Shown here one piece after another: positions 36,001 to 43,037 of a stretch of DNA of 47,071 nt. Source of the DNA: Flavobacterium sp. ov086. GTDB lineage: Bacteria > Bacteroidota > Bacteroidia > Flavobacteriales > Flavobacteriaceae. Numbering within the stretch: position 1 is the stretch's first letter; the number at the start of each line of letters is the position of its first letter. Location of the stretch: contig NZ_FZNL01000034.1 in assembly GCF_900187965.1 (NCBI RefSeq), positions 1 through 47,071 of the forward strand, in the 5' to 3' direction. The notes below the pieces were generated by a model. The model did no database searches. It had not been told where the DNA came from and saw nothing but the letters and a program-made list of their open reading frames with translations. The position numbers were made by a program, and so were the translations under genes.

Positions 36001-36030
36001 AAAAGCCCTGCATGAGAGGGCAGGACTTTT
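36001..36030 (+). terminator. Terminator of the sigma/FecR/receptor operon
   Basis: Stem aaaagccctgc / gcaggactttt with one mismatch and an 8-base loop, followed by a T run, about 57 bases after the receptor stop. Confidence 0.75.
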
Positions 36031-36183
36031 TATTAAGTACACCAATAGTTACAAATTTAAATCTTCCAAATATTTAAATTTTATTTAGTGAATTAACATT
36101 GCTAAAATATATAATTTCATTTTTTTGCAAAAAAAATGCCAGAAAGATTGGCCTTTTTGCGGTTTCTACATTAAAATATTTTT

Positions 36184-36218
36184 TTTGTAGTTTATTTCTT
36201 TCATTTTTTTTATATTTG
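36184..36218 (+). promoter_or_regulatory. Predicted promoter of the small RNA
   Basis: TTTG (36184-36187), 23 bases, TATATTTG (36211-36218). It fits the Bacteroidota consensus with a spacer at the long end. Confidence 0.4.
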
Positions 36219-36224
36219 AATTGC

Positions 36225-36334
36225 ATTGATTTATGCTGGGATTCAAAGCATTTACATAAAATATTTAAAGATTAACTTACCAACTTCCTTTTGTTAATAT
36301 TGATTTAGAGCAAATAGTGATATTTGCTCTTTAT
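36225..36334 (+). ncRNA. Candidate small RNA of about 110 bases
   Basis: Between the promoter above and a perfect terminator (agagcaaata, gtga loop, tatttgctct at 36307-36330) lies sequence with no open frame. A hairpin atgct...agcat (about 36233-36251) sits near the 5' end. The terminator loop and layout resemble those of the candidate at 27819-27967. Function unknown; the remainder of 36031-36470 holds nothing else I can support. Confidence 0.45.
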
Positions 36335-36470
36335 TTTGGAAGGCTGCACATTCGAACCTAGTAGCTGTAGTTCTTGATTTTGCTATTTTACTTTTTAAAA
36401 TAATTTGTGCCACGATGATGCCACAAAACTAGACACGTCAACAAGTTAGAAAAAAATTAACCTTACTGCC

Positions 36471-36908
36471 TTAGCTTTTTGTGGCAAAAAAGGTATCCAT
36501 TCCATATTCTGAATCTTTTTTACTTGCCATAATTTGATTACCCCAATGCCGTGTTCCACTTTCTTCTTTTCCAACACTTAGCCTACGGTCATGCTTATTT
36601 TGGTAAATTCTTTCCGTGTTAACTTCTGGTTTGGGTGGGTACATTACTTTATTATAATAATTGACCTTTGAGTTATCCTTTAGCTTTACACCATTTGGAA
36701 TAAACTCATAATCAAACTTTAAGTGAATCAGAACTTTACATAGTTCCATTGTATCTGGCATACCCAGTCGGTCATTCATTAAAATGCCTGACTGTAACAA
36801 ATTCAGCAGTGCATTGTAACCTCTTTTTTCCTTTACTAATCCTGATGCTTTCAATATATATGCATCAACTTCTACGGCTTTTTCGACATCTGTTTTCACC
36901 TTCATCAA
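36471..36908 (-). CDS. Hypothetical protein
   Basis: A 145-residue protein I do not recognise. It has a helical N-terminal half (EKAVEVDAYILKASGLV, GYNALLNLLQSG, MPDTMELCKVLIHL) and a polar C-terminus. No signal peptide. Amino-acid composition and even codon use suggest a real gene. It lies alone between the small RNA and the exonuclease VII genes. Confidence 0.6.
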   Translation of the reverse strand: MMKVKTDVEKAVEVDAYILKASGLVKEKRGYNALLNLLQSGILMNDRLGMPDTMELCKVLIHLKFDYEFIPNGVKLKDNSKVNYYNKVMYPPKPEVNTERIYQNKHDRRLSVGKEESGTRHWGNQIMASKKDSEYGMDTFFATKS

Positions 36909-37068
36909 TTTTAGATCGACAAAATTAGTACAGATGGCAACATTTTTATCTAAATCGCTTGTTCTAAATTAGAACAAAAAAAGCTAATCCAAATTGGATA
37001 CTATTTTTAAATCGATTTGGCTAGTTAAAATCACTTATTATGTTTGCTAATAATTATAGCATAAAATT

Positions 37069-37236
37069 ATGAAGAAAATATACTATATTCCAGAAAAAAC
37101 GGGAAAAAAGAAAGCATAAGTAGAGTGTCCGGATAAGGAAGCCGGAGTACTATAAGTCCCGAAGGGCGGCGGTAGCCGTTATGTGCATGCAAGTGACGGC
37201 GAGCACTACTTTAGCTGCCCTTTTAGTCCGTTTTGA
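37069..37236 (+). pseudogene. Small interrupted gene with two in-frame TAA codons
   Basis: One frame reads MKKIYYIPEKTGKKKA, TAA, VECPDKEAGVL, TAA, then VPKGGGSRYVHASDGEHYF and SCPFSPF before TGA. The three parts look like one protein of 55 codons broken twice (37117-37119 and 37153-37155). The middle and last parts are richer in G+C than the surroundings. It may be a decayed gene; the region also folds into short hairpins (tccgg...ccgga). No ribosomal or tRNA identity was seen. Confidence 0.35.
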
Positions 37237-37321
37237 ATGAAGATGAAACTGCCCTTTTTAAGCCTTTTTGAGATTCCGGCCTAATATTAGTACCTTAGCA
37301 GGTAGTAAGAAATCCCTATCA

Positions 37322-38758
37322 ATGGAACCCCAACAGTATATCAGACTATCAGCGCTTAACGATATGATTCATGACACGATTAGTTCGCGTTTTGAAGGAA
37401 AGCGTTTCTGGATACTGGCCGATATTACCAATCATTCCTTTAAAGCCGATAAAAAGATTCATTATTTTGAGCTCGTGGAGAAGGCGCAGAACGGCAACGC
37501 AATCACCGCCAAGATGATGGGCAAATCATGGGGAGGGGGAGCAGTTCGTATTGAGGAGTTTGAAAAAAATACAGGACAAACCTTTACCAACAACCTACAT
37601 GTCCTGGTGCAGGTAAGCGTGGATTATCATCCGTTATATGGATTGTCTGTAAGTGTGCTGGATATAGACAGTAATTTTATGCTTGGCATACTCGAGCAGC
37701 AGCGAAATGCTACCCTTGAGCGCCTGGTCAGAGAAAATGATTATATCCAAAAAGAAGGAGATGGTTACTCGACGTATAACAGCAGACTACAGCTTCCTGC
37801 CGTAATTCAAAAGGTAGCTGTGATATCTTCGAGCAGCTCGGCAGGGAACGAGGATTTCCGCCATACGATGCAACATAATAATTTTGGGTATGTTTTCCAG
37901 ATTGATGATTATTATACCGTTGTGCAGGGAGATAACAATGCAAAACTATTCTTAAATAAACTCATCGAGATCTATAATACGGGAATCCCATACGATGCTG
38001 TTGTAATTAACAGGGGAGGAGGATCACAGTCTGATTTTTTGATTTTTGATAATTATAATATTGGAAGGGCAGTGGCCAAGTTTCCTATTCCGGTCATAAC
38101 AGGCATAGGGCATCAGAAAAATGTAAGTATAGCGGACCTGATGGCCCATACGAATACCAAAACACCAACCAAGGCGGCTGAGTTTATCATTGCTCATAAC
38201 CGCAGTTTTGAGCTTGGAATCCTCTCCCTGCAGCAAAATATAATCATAAAATCACAGCAACTTTTTCATCTCCATTACAAAGAACTAAGCGAGCTCAAAA
38301 ATGACATTTCCCGTAACACAAAGGAGCTGATACAGATGCGCGGAGAAGAGCTGACGCGAACGAATCATCGAATTATCAGCAGTTCAAGAGCTATTTTGTA
38401 TGGTCATCAAAAGACACTTATCCTCGCTGTACATCAGCTGGCGCAAAGTCCCAAAATACTGTTTCAGCAGAAAAAAAATGATTTAGTGAATATAAAAAAT
38501 AGTATAAAGAATACAACGAGTGAGTATATTCGCCATGAGAGACTTACTTTGGAATACCATGAGAAAAGCATTCAGATGATGTCTCCGCATAATATCCTTC
38601 GTAAAGGTTATGCAATTGTGAAGGTAAATGAAAAAATTATCAGTAACGCCGAAAATATAGAGGCCGGGCAAGAGATAGAAGTGATACTGAAAGACGCAAA
38701 ACTTAAAAGTACCGTTAAACAAAAAATACAATATGATGGAAGAGAAACTGACCTATGA
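37322..38758 (+). CDS. xseA: Exodeoxyribonuclease VII large subunit
   Basis: 478 residues from the Met at 37322 (MEPQQYIRLSALND); a longer frame from a TTG is less likely. An N-terminal OB fold (about 10-115) precedes the catalytic domain with VAVISSSSSAGNEDF, INRGGGSQSDFLIFDNY, PVITGIGHQKNVSIADLMAH and NTKTPTKAAEFI, then a long coiled-coil and the ending ILRKGYAIVK. This is the complete XseA layout. Exonuclease VII degrades single-stranded DNA. The small subunit gene overlaps by 26 bp. It could be an accessory copy, since it lies in a mobile region. Confidence 0.92.
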   Translation: MEPQQYIRLSALNDMIHDTISSRFEGKRFWILADITNHSFKADKKIHYFELVEKAQNGNAITAKMMGKSWGGGAVRIEEFEKNTGQTFTNNLHVLVQVSVDYHPLYGLSVSVLDIDSNFMLGILEQQRNATLERLVRENDYIQKEGDGYSTYNSRLQLPAVIQKVAVISSSSSAGNEDFRHTMQHNNFGYVFQIDDYYTVVQGDNNAKLFLNKLIEIYNTGIPYDAVVINRGGGSQSDFLIFDNYNIGRAVAKFPIPVITGIGHQKNVSIADLMAHTNTKTPTKAAEFIIAHNRSFELGILSLQQNIIIKSQQLFHLHYKELSELKNDISRNTKELIQMRGEELTRTNHRIISSSRAILYGHQKTLILAVHQLAQSPKILFQQKKNDLVNIKNSIKNTTSEYIRHERLTLEYHEKSIQMMSPHNILRKGYAIVKVNEKIISNAENIEAGQEIEVILKDAKLKSTVKQKIQYDGRETDL

Positions 38759-38942
38759 GGCGGCAAAGTCCGAGCTGACAGCCATTTCAAAAGAAATAGA
38801 AAACGAAGAAATATCAGTTGACCAATTGGCTTCCAAAGTCAAAAGGGCATCGGAGCTTATTGAGTTCTGCCAGACCAAACTTAAAAACACAGAAGCGGAA
38901 GTCAGCAAAATCATCAGCAGGATGGATAATCCTGAAAACTAA
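38733..38942 (+). CDS. xseB: Exodeoxyribonuclease VII small subunit
   Basis: A 69-residue helical protein (KLTYEAAKSELTAISKEIEN, VDQLASKVKRASELIEFCQ, KLKNTEAEVSKII), typical of XseB in size and pattern. It begins inside the end of xseA, so translation is coupled. Confidence 0.9.
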   Translation: MMEEKLTYEAAKSELTAISKEIENEEISVDQLASKVKRASELIEFCQTKLKNTEAEVSKIISRMDNPEN

Positions 38943-38979
38943 TTAATGACAGTATCGATTTATTTTATGGAACCTTCAA

Positions 38980-39008
38980 TTGGAATTCAGTAAATAATTT
39001 TATTTTTG
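38980..39008 (+). promoter_or_regulatory. Predicted promoter of the gene at 39046
   Basis: TTG (38980-38982), an 18-base spacer and TATTTTTG (39001-39008) fit the Bacteroidota consensus; the ATG follows 37 bases later. Confidence 0.55.
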
Positions 39009-39045
39009 ATACCAAACAGCATCAGTATTATCTAAATTAATTGCA

Positions 39046-39294
39046 ATGGAAAAGGGGATGAAGCTTAAGGTTCGAAAAGAACTGGACGGCAGGCAGCAGT
39101 CTAATATTATTAAATTAAAAGGAAGTCTGATCTCAAAGGGCTACACAGAGATCATACATATTTTGGATCAGGATGATGAATTTCATATCAATTCTTTTGA
39201 TATTGAAATGGGAACGGCTGGTGAAGTACAAGAATTTATCACTGCATTTATTGCCAGAGAGCAGCTTGAGGACAGCATATCTATTTTTAAGTAA
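39046..39294 (+). CDS. Hypothetical protein (82 residues)
   Basis: A small acidic/basic mixed protein without signal peptide, with LKGSLISKGYTEIIHILDQD and the C-terminal GTAGEVQEFITAFIAREQLE. I do not recognise the family. Its last 30 residues resemble those encoded at 42156-42299, so the two are probably paralogues. It has its own promoter. Confidence 0.6.
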   Translation: MEKGMKLKVRKELDGRQQSNIIKLKGSLISKGYTEIIHILDQDDEFHINSFDIEMGTAGEVQEFITAFIAREQLEDSISIFK

Positions 39295-39428
39295 AGGTAT
39301 GGAATTGAATTAATTAGCCGGTAAAAAGCATTACAAATAAAGCGCCCTTTTCAATGAAAGAGGCGTTTTTTCATTTTCTATGTGATATTAAAAAAGTAGT
39401 GAGAGTGACTTTTAATATTATTTTTCAG

Positions 39429-39495
39429 GAGCTCTTCCCGCTATACGTTGAACCCGTGCGCAGCGAACTGGCGAAGCAATCGTGGCTAGGGCAGG
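39429..39495. repeat. Modular palindromic repeat, copy B (short)
   Basis: It has the outer parts (gagctcttcccgctat and gtggctaggg) and the gcgaactggcgaagcaat module, but lacks the ttttg hairpin module found in the other copies. Confidence 0.6.
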
Positions 39496-39552
39496 GCCAT
39501 GACTTTTTTGTAAGTATACAGATGCGCATAAAGCAAAGCTGGAATTTCGAAT

Positions 39553-39789
39553 TTACTCCGTTTGATTCTCGCTTTTAGTTTCCTTTGAAACTCGTCTTAC
39601 AAGTGTATAGAACTCTTTTAAATGCCACCAGGCAGGGCACATCTCAAGGTCTCCTTTATAATGGTATATAGTGAGAAAACAGCTTTTAAGGAAAAGTTGG
39701 GAATCTGTGATTTTAGCCCATGGCTTTAACTCCACTTCCTTCGGAGGGGGAGTGGCTTCAAAATAGCGTTTTATTTCTTCTGGGGTCAT
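39553..39789 (-). CDS. DUF6965-like small protein
   Basis: A 78-residue protein reading MTPEEIKRYFEATPPPKEVE, LKPWAKITDSQLFLKSC, CPAWWHLKEFYTLVRRV. This matches what I know of the DUF6965 family of Bacteroidota, of unknown function. No signal peptide. Stands alone between two palindromic repeats. Confidence 0.7.
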   Translation of the reverse strand: MTPEEIKRYFEATPPPKEVELKPWAKITDSQLFLKSCFLTIYHYKGDLEMCPAWWHLKEFYTLVRRVSKETKSENQTE

Positions 39790-39921
39790 GGGGCAAAATT
39801 AGTTAAAAAGTTCAGGCCTGTCAAGGGGTGAGGGGTTTTGTTGGCTTAAAATTTAAGTTATCTTCTCTGCTTTTGTTCCAACTATACTGGCAGTCATTAA
39901 ATTACTATGCTGAATTTATTA

Positions 39922-40134
39922 TTACTTTTTAGAATCAGTTTGAGCCCCCTTTGAAGGGGCATTCTCTATAAGGTCCTTTTCTATGTCCTTCCCGGTTATG
40001 TCTTTGGGGTCGCTTTGGGGTTCCTTATAAGGGTTCTCCGGGTCATAGGGGCCTGCTGTTTTCGGCTGCGGTTTTTGGGTCTTTGATTTGGTTTTGGGAA
40101 TTACGGTTATCCTTGTCGTGATTTTTTGTTGTAT
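39922..40134 (-). CDS. Small proline/lysine-rich protein with apparent ATA start
   Basis: Seventy codons, open from a TAG (40135-40137) to a TAA (39924-39922). The reading is ITVIPKTKSKTQKPQPKTAG, PYDPENPYKEPQSDPKDI, TGKDIEKDLIENAPSKG. The composition is clearly protein-like and disordered. No ATG, GTG or TTG is in frame near the start; the first codon after the stop is ATA. So it either starts at ATA or lost its ATG. Remaining bases of 39790-40178 hold nothing else. Confidence 0.45.
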   Translation of the reverse strand: MQQKITTRITVIPKTKSKTQKPQPKTAGPYDPENPYKEPQSDPKDITGKDIEKDLIENAPSKGAQTDSKK

Positions 40135-40178
40135 CTAATGCTGATCACTGAGTTTTTAGGTTTAATCTTTTTTTTTAG

Positions 40179-40298
40179 GAGCTTTTTCCCGCTATCCGTT
40201 GCAATCTTTTGCGCCTCCCGAAGCCTCGGGACCGGCACAAAAGGATTTCCACTGCACACGAGCGAAGCGAACTGGCGAAGCAATCGGGGCTAGGGCTG
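40179..40298. repeat. Modular palindromic repeat, copy C
   Basis: Outer arms gctttttcccgctat and atcggggctagggct enclose a hairpin (cttttgcgcc...ggcacaaaagg) and then the module gcgaagcgaactggcgaa. Shares about 60 identical bases in a row with copy D at its right side. Confidence 0.7.
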
Positions 40299-40437
40299 AC
40301 AAAACAGCAGAAGTTTCAGGCAAATCTGTATTTTTTTGTTTTGGAATACCTTAATGTAAATAAAAATAAAAATAAAAACTCAAATTCAGTCAGTTATGGT
40401 TTAATAAAGCTACCTTTGGGCAATTAAATACATTAAA

Positions 40438-40629
40438 ATGCAAGAAGGTACAGTAAAATTTTTCAATGAAGAAAAAGGATTCGGATTCATAACTCCTAAT
40501 AATGGAGGTGCCGAAGTTTTTGTTCATGCTTCAGGTCTGTCAGAAAACATCCGTCAAGACGATGCAGTACGATATGACGTAGAAGAAGGCCGTAAAGGTC
40601 CAAACGCAGTAAACGTAGTTGTATCATAA
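40438..40629 (+). CDS. Cold-shock domain protein
   Basis: A 63-residue single-domain cold-shock protein with RNP1 KGFGFIT and RNP2 VFVHAS. It binds single-stranded RNA/DNA and melts RNA structure. A TACCTTTG box (40411-40418) lies 20 bases before the ATG without a clear -33 box. It is bracketed by palindromic repeats C and D. Confidence 0.95.
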   Translation: MQEGTVKFFNEEKGFGFITPNNGGAEVFVHASGLSENIRQDDAVRYDVEEGRKGPNAVNVVVS

Positions 40630-40653
40630 TATACTCTTCACAGTTAACTTTAT

Positions 40654-40679
40654 AAAGGCACCTCTAATCAGGTGCCTTT
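40654..40679 (+). terminator. Terminator of the cold-shock gene
   Basis: Perfect 10-bp stem aaaggcacct / aggtgccttt with a 6-base loop, followed by a T run. Confidence 0.85.
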
Positions 40680-40740
40680 TTTGTTTTATGTCAATAGTGT
40701 AATATTGTTTTTTATGAATATTATAGTATTTATTTTTTGG

Positions 40741-40848
40741 GAGCTATTCCCGCTATTCGCTTCAATCTTTTGCGCCGAAACCCGGCACAAAAGGATTTCC
40801 ACTGCACACGAGCGAAGCGAACTGGCGAAGCAATCGGGGCTAGAGCTG
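40741..40848. repeat. Modular palindromic repeat, copy D
   Basis: Same orientation and module order as copy C: gagctattcccgctat, hairpin cttttgcgcc / ggcacaaaagg, then gcgaagcgaactggcgaa and atcggggctagagct. It ends 72 bases before an IS6 copy. Confidence 0.7.
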
Positions 40849-40920
40849 CCACAGAGCACTTTTTGTCTTTGGAGAACTGCACATTCAGACCTAAAGTTGA
40901 AGATTAATTTGAAAAAGTAA

Positions 40921-41694
40921 GGTTCTGTCGCATCTTTGAATAACTTTTATCTTTAGAATTTTAAACCGATCAAAAGATGAATACTAAAGGTTATTGTTAT
41001 CCAAAATCGATAATTCTTCAAGCAGTATATTTCAAGCTTAGATTTACACTAAGCTATAGGGATGTTGAAGAAATAATGAAGATTAGAGGAGTCATTGTGG
41101 ATCATGCCACTATTCAGCGTTGGGTTTATAAGTTTGCACCTTTGCTTGAGACAGAGATGAAGAAGAGAAAAGGCAGAGTGGGGTCTAGTTGGAGATTGGA
41201 TGAGACCTATATCAAAGTAAAAGGTATTTGGTGTTATTTATATCGAGCAGTAGATAAATTAGGCAATACGATTGACTTTCTTTTGACCAGAAAAAGACAA
41301 AGAATGAGTGCTCAGTCATTTCTAATTAAAGCAATTGGTAATAATTGCCGGCCAAGAGTAATAAACATTGATAAAAGCGGTTCTAATACTGCAGCGATCA
41401 AAGTCTATAACAAGCGCTTGTTCTCAAAGATTAAGATCCGACAGTGTAAATACCTCAATAATATTATTGAATAGGATCATCGTTTTATCAAGTGCCGCAT
41501 ACAAAACGGATTAGGTTTTAAAAGTTTTGAATCGGCCAAAAGAACCTTGAGTGGAATTGAAGTTGTGCATATGCTTAGAAAGAATCAGATGATTGGACCA
41601 GGGATAACTATGTTTAAATCATTCTGTAAACTGGTGGGCTAAATTTTAAATTACTTAAATTCTTATATTTGATTCTGACAGATGCGACAAAACC
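40921..41694 (+). mobile_element. IS6-family element, full length but inactive
   Basis: 774 bp between the inverted repeats GGTTCTGTCGCATCT (40921-40935) and its complement agatgcgacaaaacc (41680-41694; one base differs from the perfect arm). Its size equals the intact copy at 44591-45364. Flanking 8-base sequences (aaaagtaa, ctttttct) are not duplicated. Confidence 0.85.
40977..41642 (+). pseudogene. IS6 transposase with nonsense codon
   Basis: The frame matches the 221-residue transposase of the intact copy but has TAG at 41472-41474 in place of the CAG codon in NNIIEQDHRFIKW. The 165 residues before it keep the first two catalytic Asp and the Glu, but the C-terminus is lost. The frame is otherwise open to 41642. 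Confidence 0.85.
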
Positions 41695-42008
41695 CTTTTT
41701 CTTTTTATTCATTGATTGGTTTTACTTATAAATATCTTGAAATAGATTTATTAGATGAAATTTTCTTAAGTAAGAATATTGATATAAAATTTAAAAAAGA
41801 CTGTTTGAATTATTTTTCAAAAATCCTTGCAACTTTTTATATGGATGAAAATGATTTGTTAGATTTTAATAACAATGTATTTGGAATTGAAAAAAATAGA
41901 TGGGATTTATTAAAGAAAGAATATCATAATAACAATAAATTTACGAAGAGCTTATCTATTTCAGAATTAAGTCTTAAACTAACGAAATTGGGTAGTGTTT
42001 CAGATTAG
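41682..42008 (+). CDS. Small protein fused to the IS end (5'-truncated gene)
   Basis: A 108-residue frame whose ATG lies inside the IS right inverted repeat (MRQNP is IS sequence). From FSFYSLIGFTYKY on it is ordinary host-like sequence, helical and Lys/Asp/Asn-rich, ending TKLGSVSD. The IS probably cut off the original 5' end. By size and by the repeat that follows it (shared with the Rhs immunity gene at 46622) it may be an old immunity gene. Confidence 0.5.
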   Translation: MRQNPFSFYSLIGFTYKYLEIDLLDEIFLSKNIDIKFKKDCLNYFSKILATFYMDENDLLDFNNNVFGIEKNRWDLLKKEYHNNNKFTKSLSISELSLKLTKLGSVSD

Positions 42009-42047
42009 GTGTTTTTGGTAATGTATCAGATGTGTTGGTGGTTAATT
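41997..42047 (+). repeat. Repeat shared with the downstream flank of the Rhs immunity gene
   Basis: Thirty identical bases (42018-42047, starting ggtaatgtatcagatg) recur at 46938-46967. The preceding gtgtttcagattaggtg recurs in altered form at 46981. In one frame the units read G(S/N)V(S/L)D, so they look like a tandem coding repeat. Confidence 0.65.
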
Positions 42048-42103
42048 ATTGCATCTAACATTTACAGAAAACCAGATATTTATATTAATATCGCTTAAAA
42101 ATT

Positions 42104-42125
42104 AAAACAGCCTTTAGGCTGTTTT
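42104..42125 (+). terminator. Terminator
   Basis: Stem aaaacagcc / ggctgtttt with a short loop, followed by a T run. Confidence 0.75.
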
Positions 42126-42155
42126 TTTATTTTATAATGCCTTAAATCGAAAAAA

Positions 42156-42299
42156 ATGGAGTCAACCTTTTTCAGGACAACTCAAATTTCATTTTCAACT
42201 TCGCCCGATCATAAAAAACAGGCGGAAGATTTCGTGCTGGATTATATTTCCAGCCATGACCTTGAGGGAACCATTATTCTTCTTAGTGCGGTGAAATAA
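42156..42299 (+). CDS. Small hypothetical protein, paralogue of 39046-39294
   Basis: Forty-seven residues (MESTFFRTTQISFSTSPDHK, KQAEDFVLDYISSHDLEGTI). The second half aligns with the C-terminus of the protein at 39046-39294 (EDFVLDYISSHDLEGTI with QEFITAFIAREQLEDSI). It is either a short paralogue or the remaining end of one. Function unknown. Confidence 0.45.
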   Translation: MESTFFRTTQISFSTSPDHKKQAEDFVLDYISSHDLEGTIILLSAVK

Positions 42300-42429
42300 T
42301 GACATCGGGGTCCTGTTATTTTTAAAAGAAATCCGCGCTTATTCCCATTGATATAGGATATATAGGGGCCTTAAAAATCCAAATAAACAGCTGTGAGTTT
42401 TTCCTTTTTTTTGAATTTTCTAAAAGAAG

Positions 42430-42717
42430 TTAATTGCAAAATACAATGCGATTGATTTTGATCAGGCCTTTTAGGGTTATAGAACTTTCGTCTGTAGCCG
42501 GATTCAGAACGATATACCTCTTATAATCCAAAAGCAGTAGCGCATCTAAAATTTTTGCATGGTTTTCCCTTTGGACAGCAATATTCTCTTTAAATGTCTT
42601 GAGTATATTATAAGGAGGCATTACAAGTACCGCCAGCTCTTCTAATGTGCAGGTCCCGGGGTAACTCCCGGCAAGCCTGCCCAGTATGGTGTCAAAATAA
42701 ACGGATGATTTCTCCAA
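42430..42717 (-). CDS. Hypothetical protein (95 residues)
   Basis: An unrecognised small helical protein (VYFDTILGRLAGSYPGTCT, LEELAVLVMPPYNILKTF, AKILDALLLLDYKRYIVL), no signal peptide. Somewhat richer in G+C than most neighbours. Stands alone. Confidence 0.5.
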   Translation of the reverse strand: MEKSSVYFDTILGRLAGSYPGTCTLEELAVLVMPPYNILKTFKENIAVQRENHAKILDALLLLDYKRYIVLNPATDESSITLKGLIKINRIVFCN

Positions 42718-43037
42718 GATATAATAGTTTAAATACGCTAACGTCAGTTTGTCTCAAAACCTCCATTTTTTATTATTTTGAACGTAAATATAGCTGATTT
42801 AAACTACAAAAATAACTTCCTGTAAAAACTCAATCTGTTGATTGTTTTGAACGAGTACCCTTTTACTTGTATAAACTAAATCAAAGCGTTTGCAATGTGG
42901 CTTTTTAGATACTTACTACTTAATAAAACGTATTAAGAGCCTTTTTTTATTAGCCCGCGTTACAAACGCTACAATTATCTTTTAAATATTATGTAGGCAC
43001 TCGTTGCATACGAGCACCAGAGGGAATAAAAAAATCA
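42718..43037. other. Gene-free stretch
   Basis: I see no gene, repeat or strong hairpin in these 320 bases between two minus-strand genes. Confidence 0.4.

Noticed and set aside
37120..37236. A riboswitch or structured RNA before xseA
   Set aside because: Short hairpins exist, but the protein-like reading in one frame explains the base composition better and no known riboswitch pattern was recognised.
40209..40427. A frame coding residues such as TAHERSELAKQS
   Set aside because: It is only translation of the palindromic repeat; the same residues appear from other copies.
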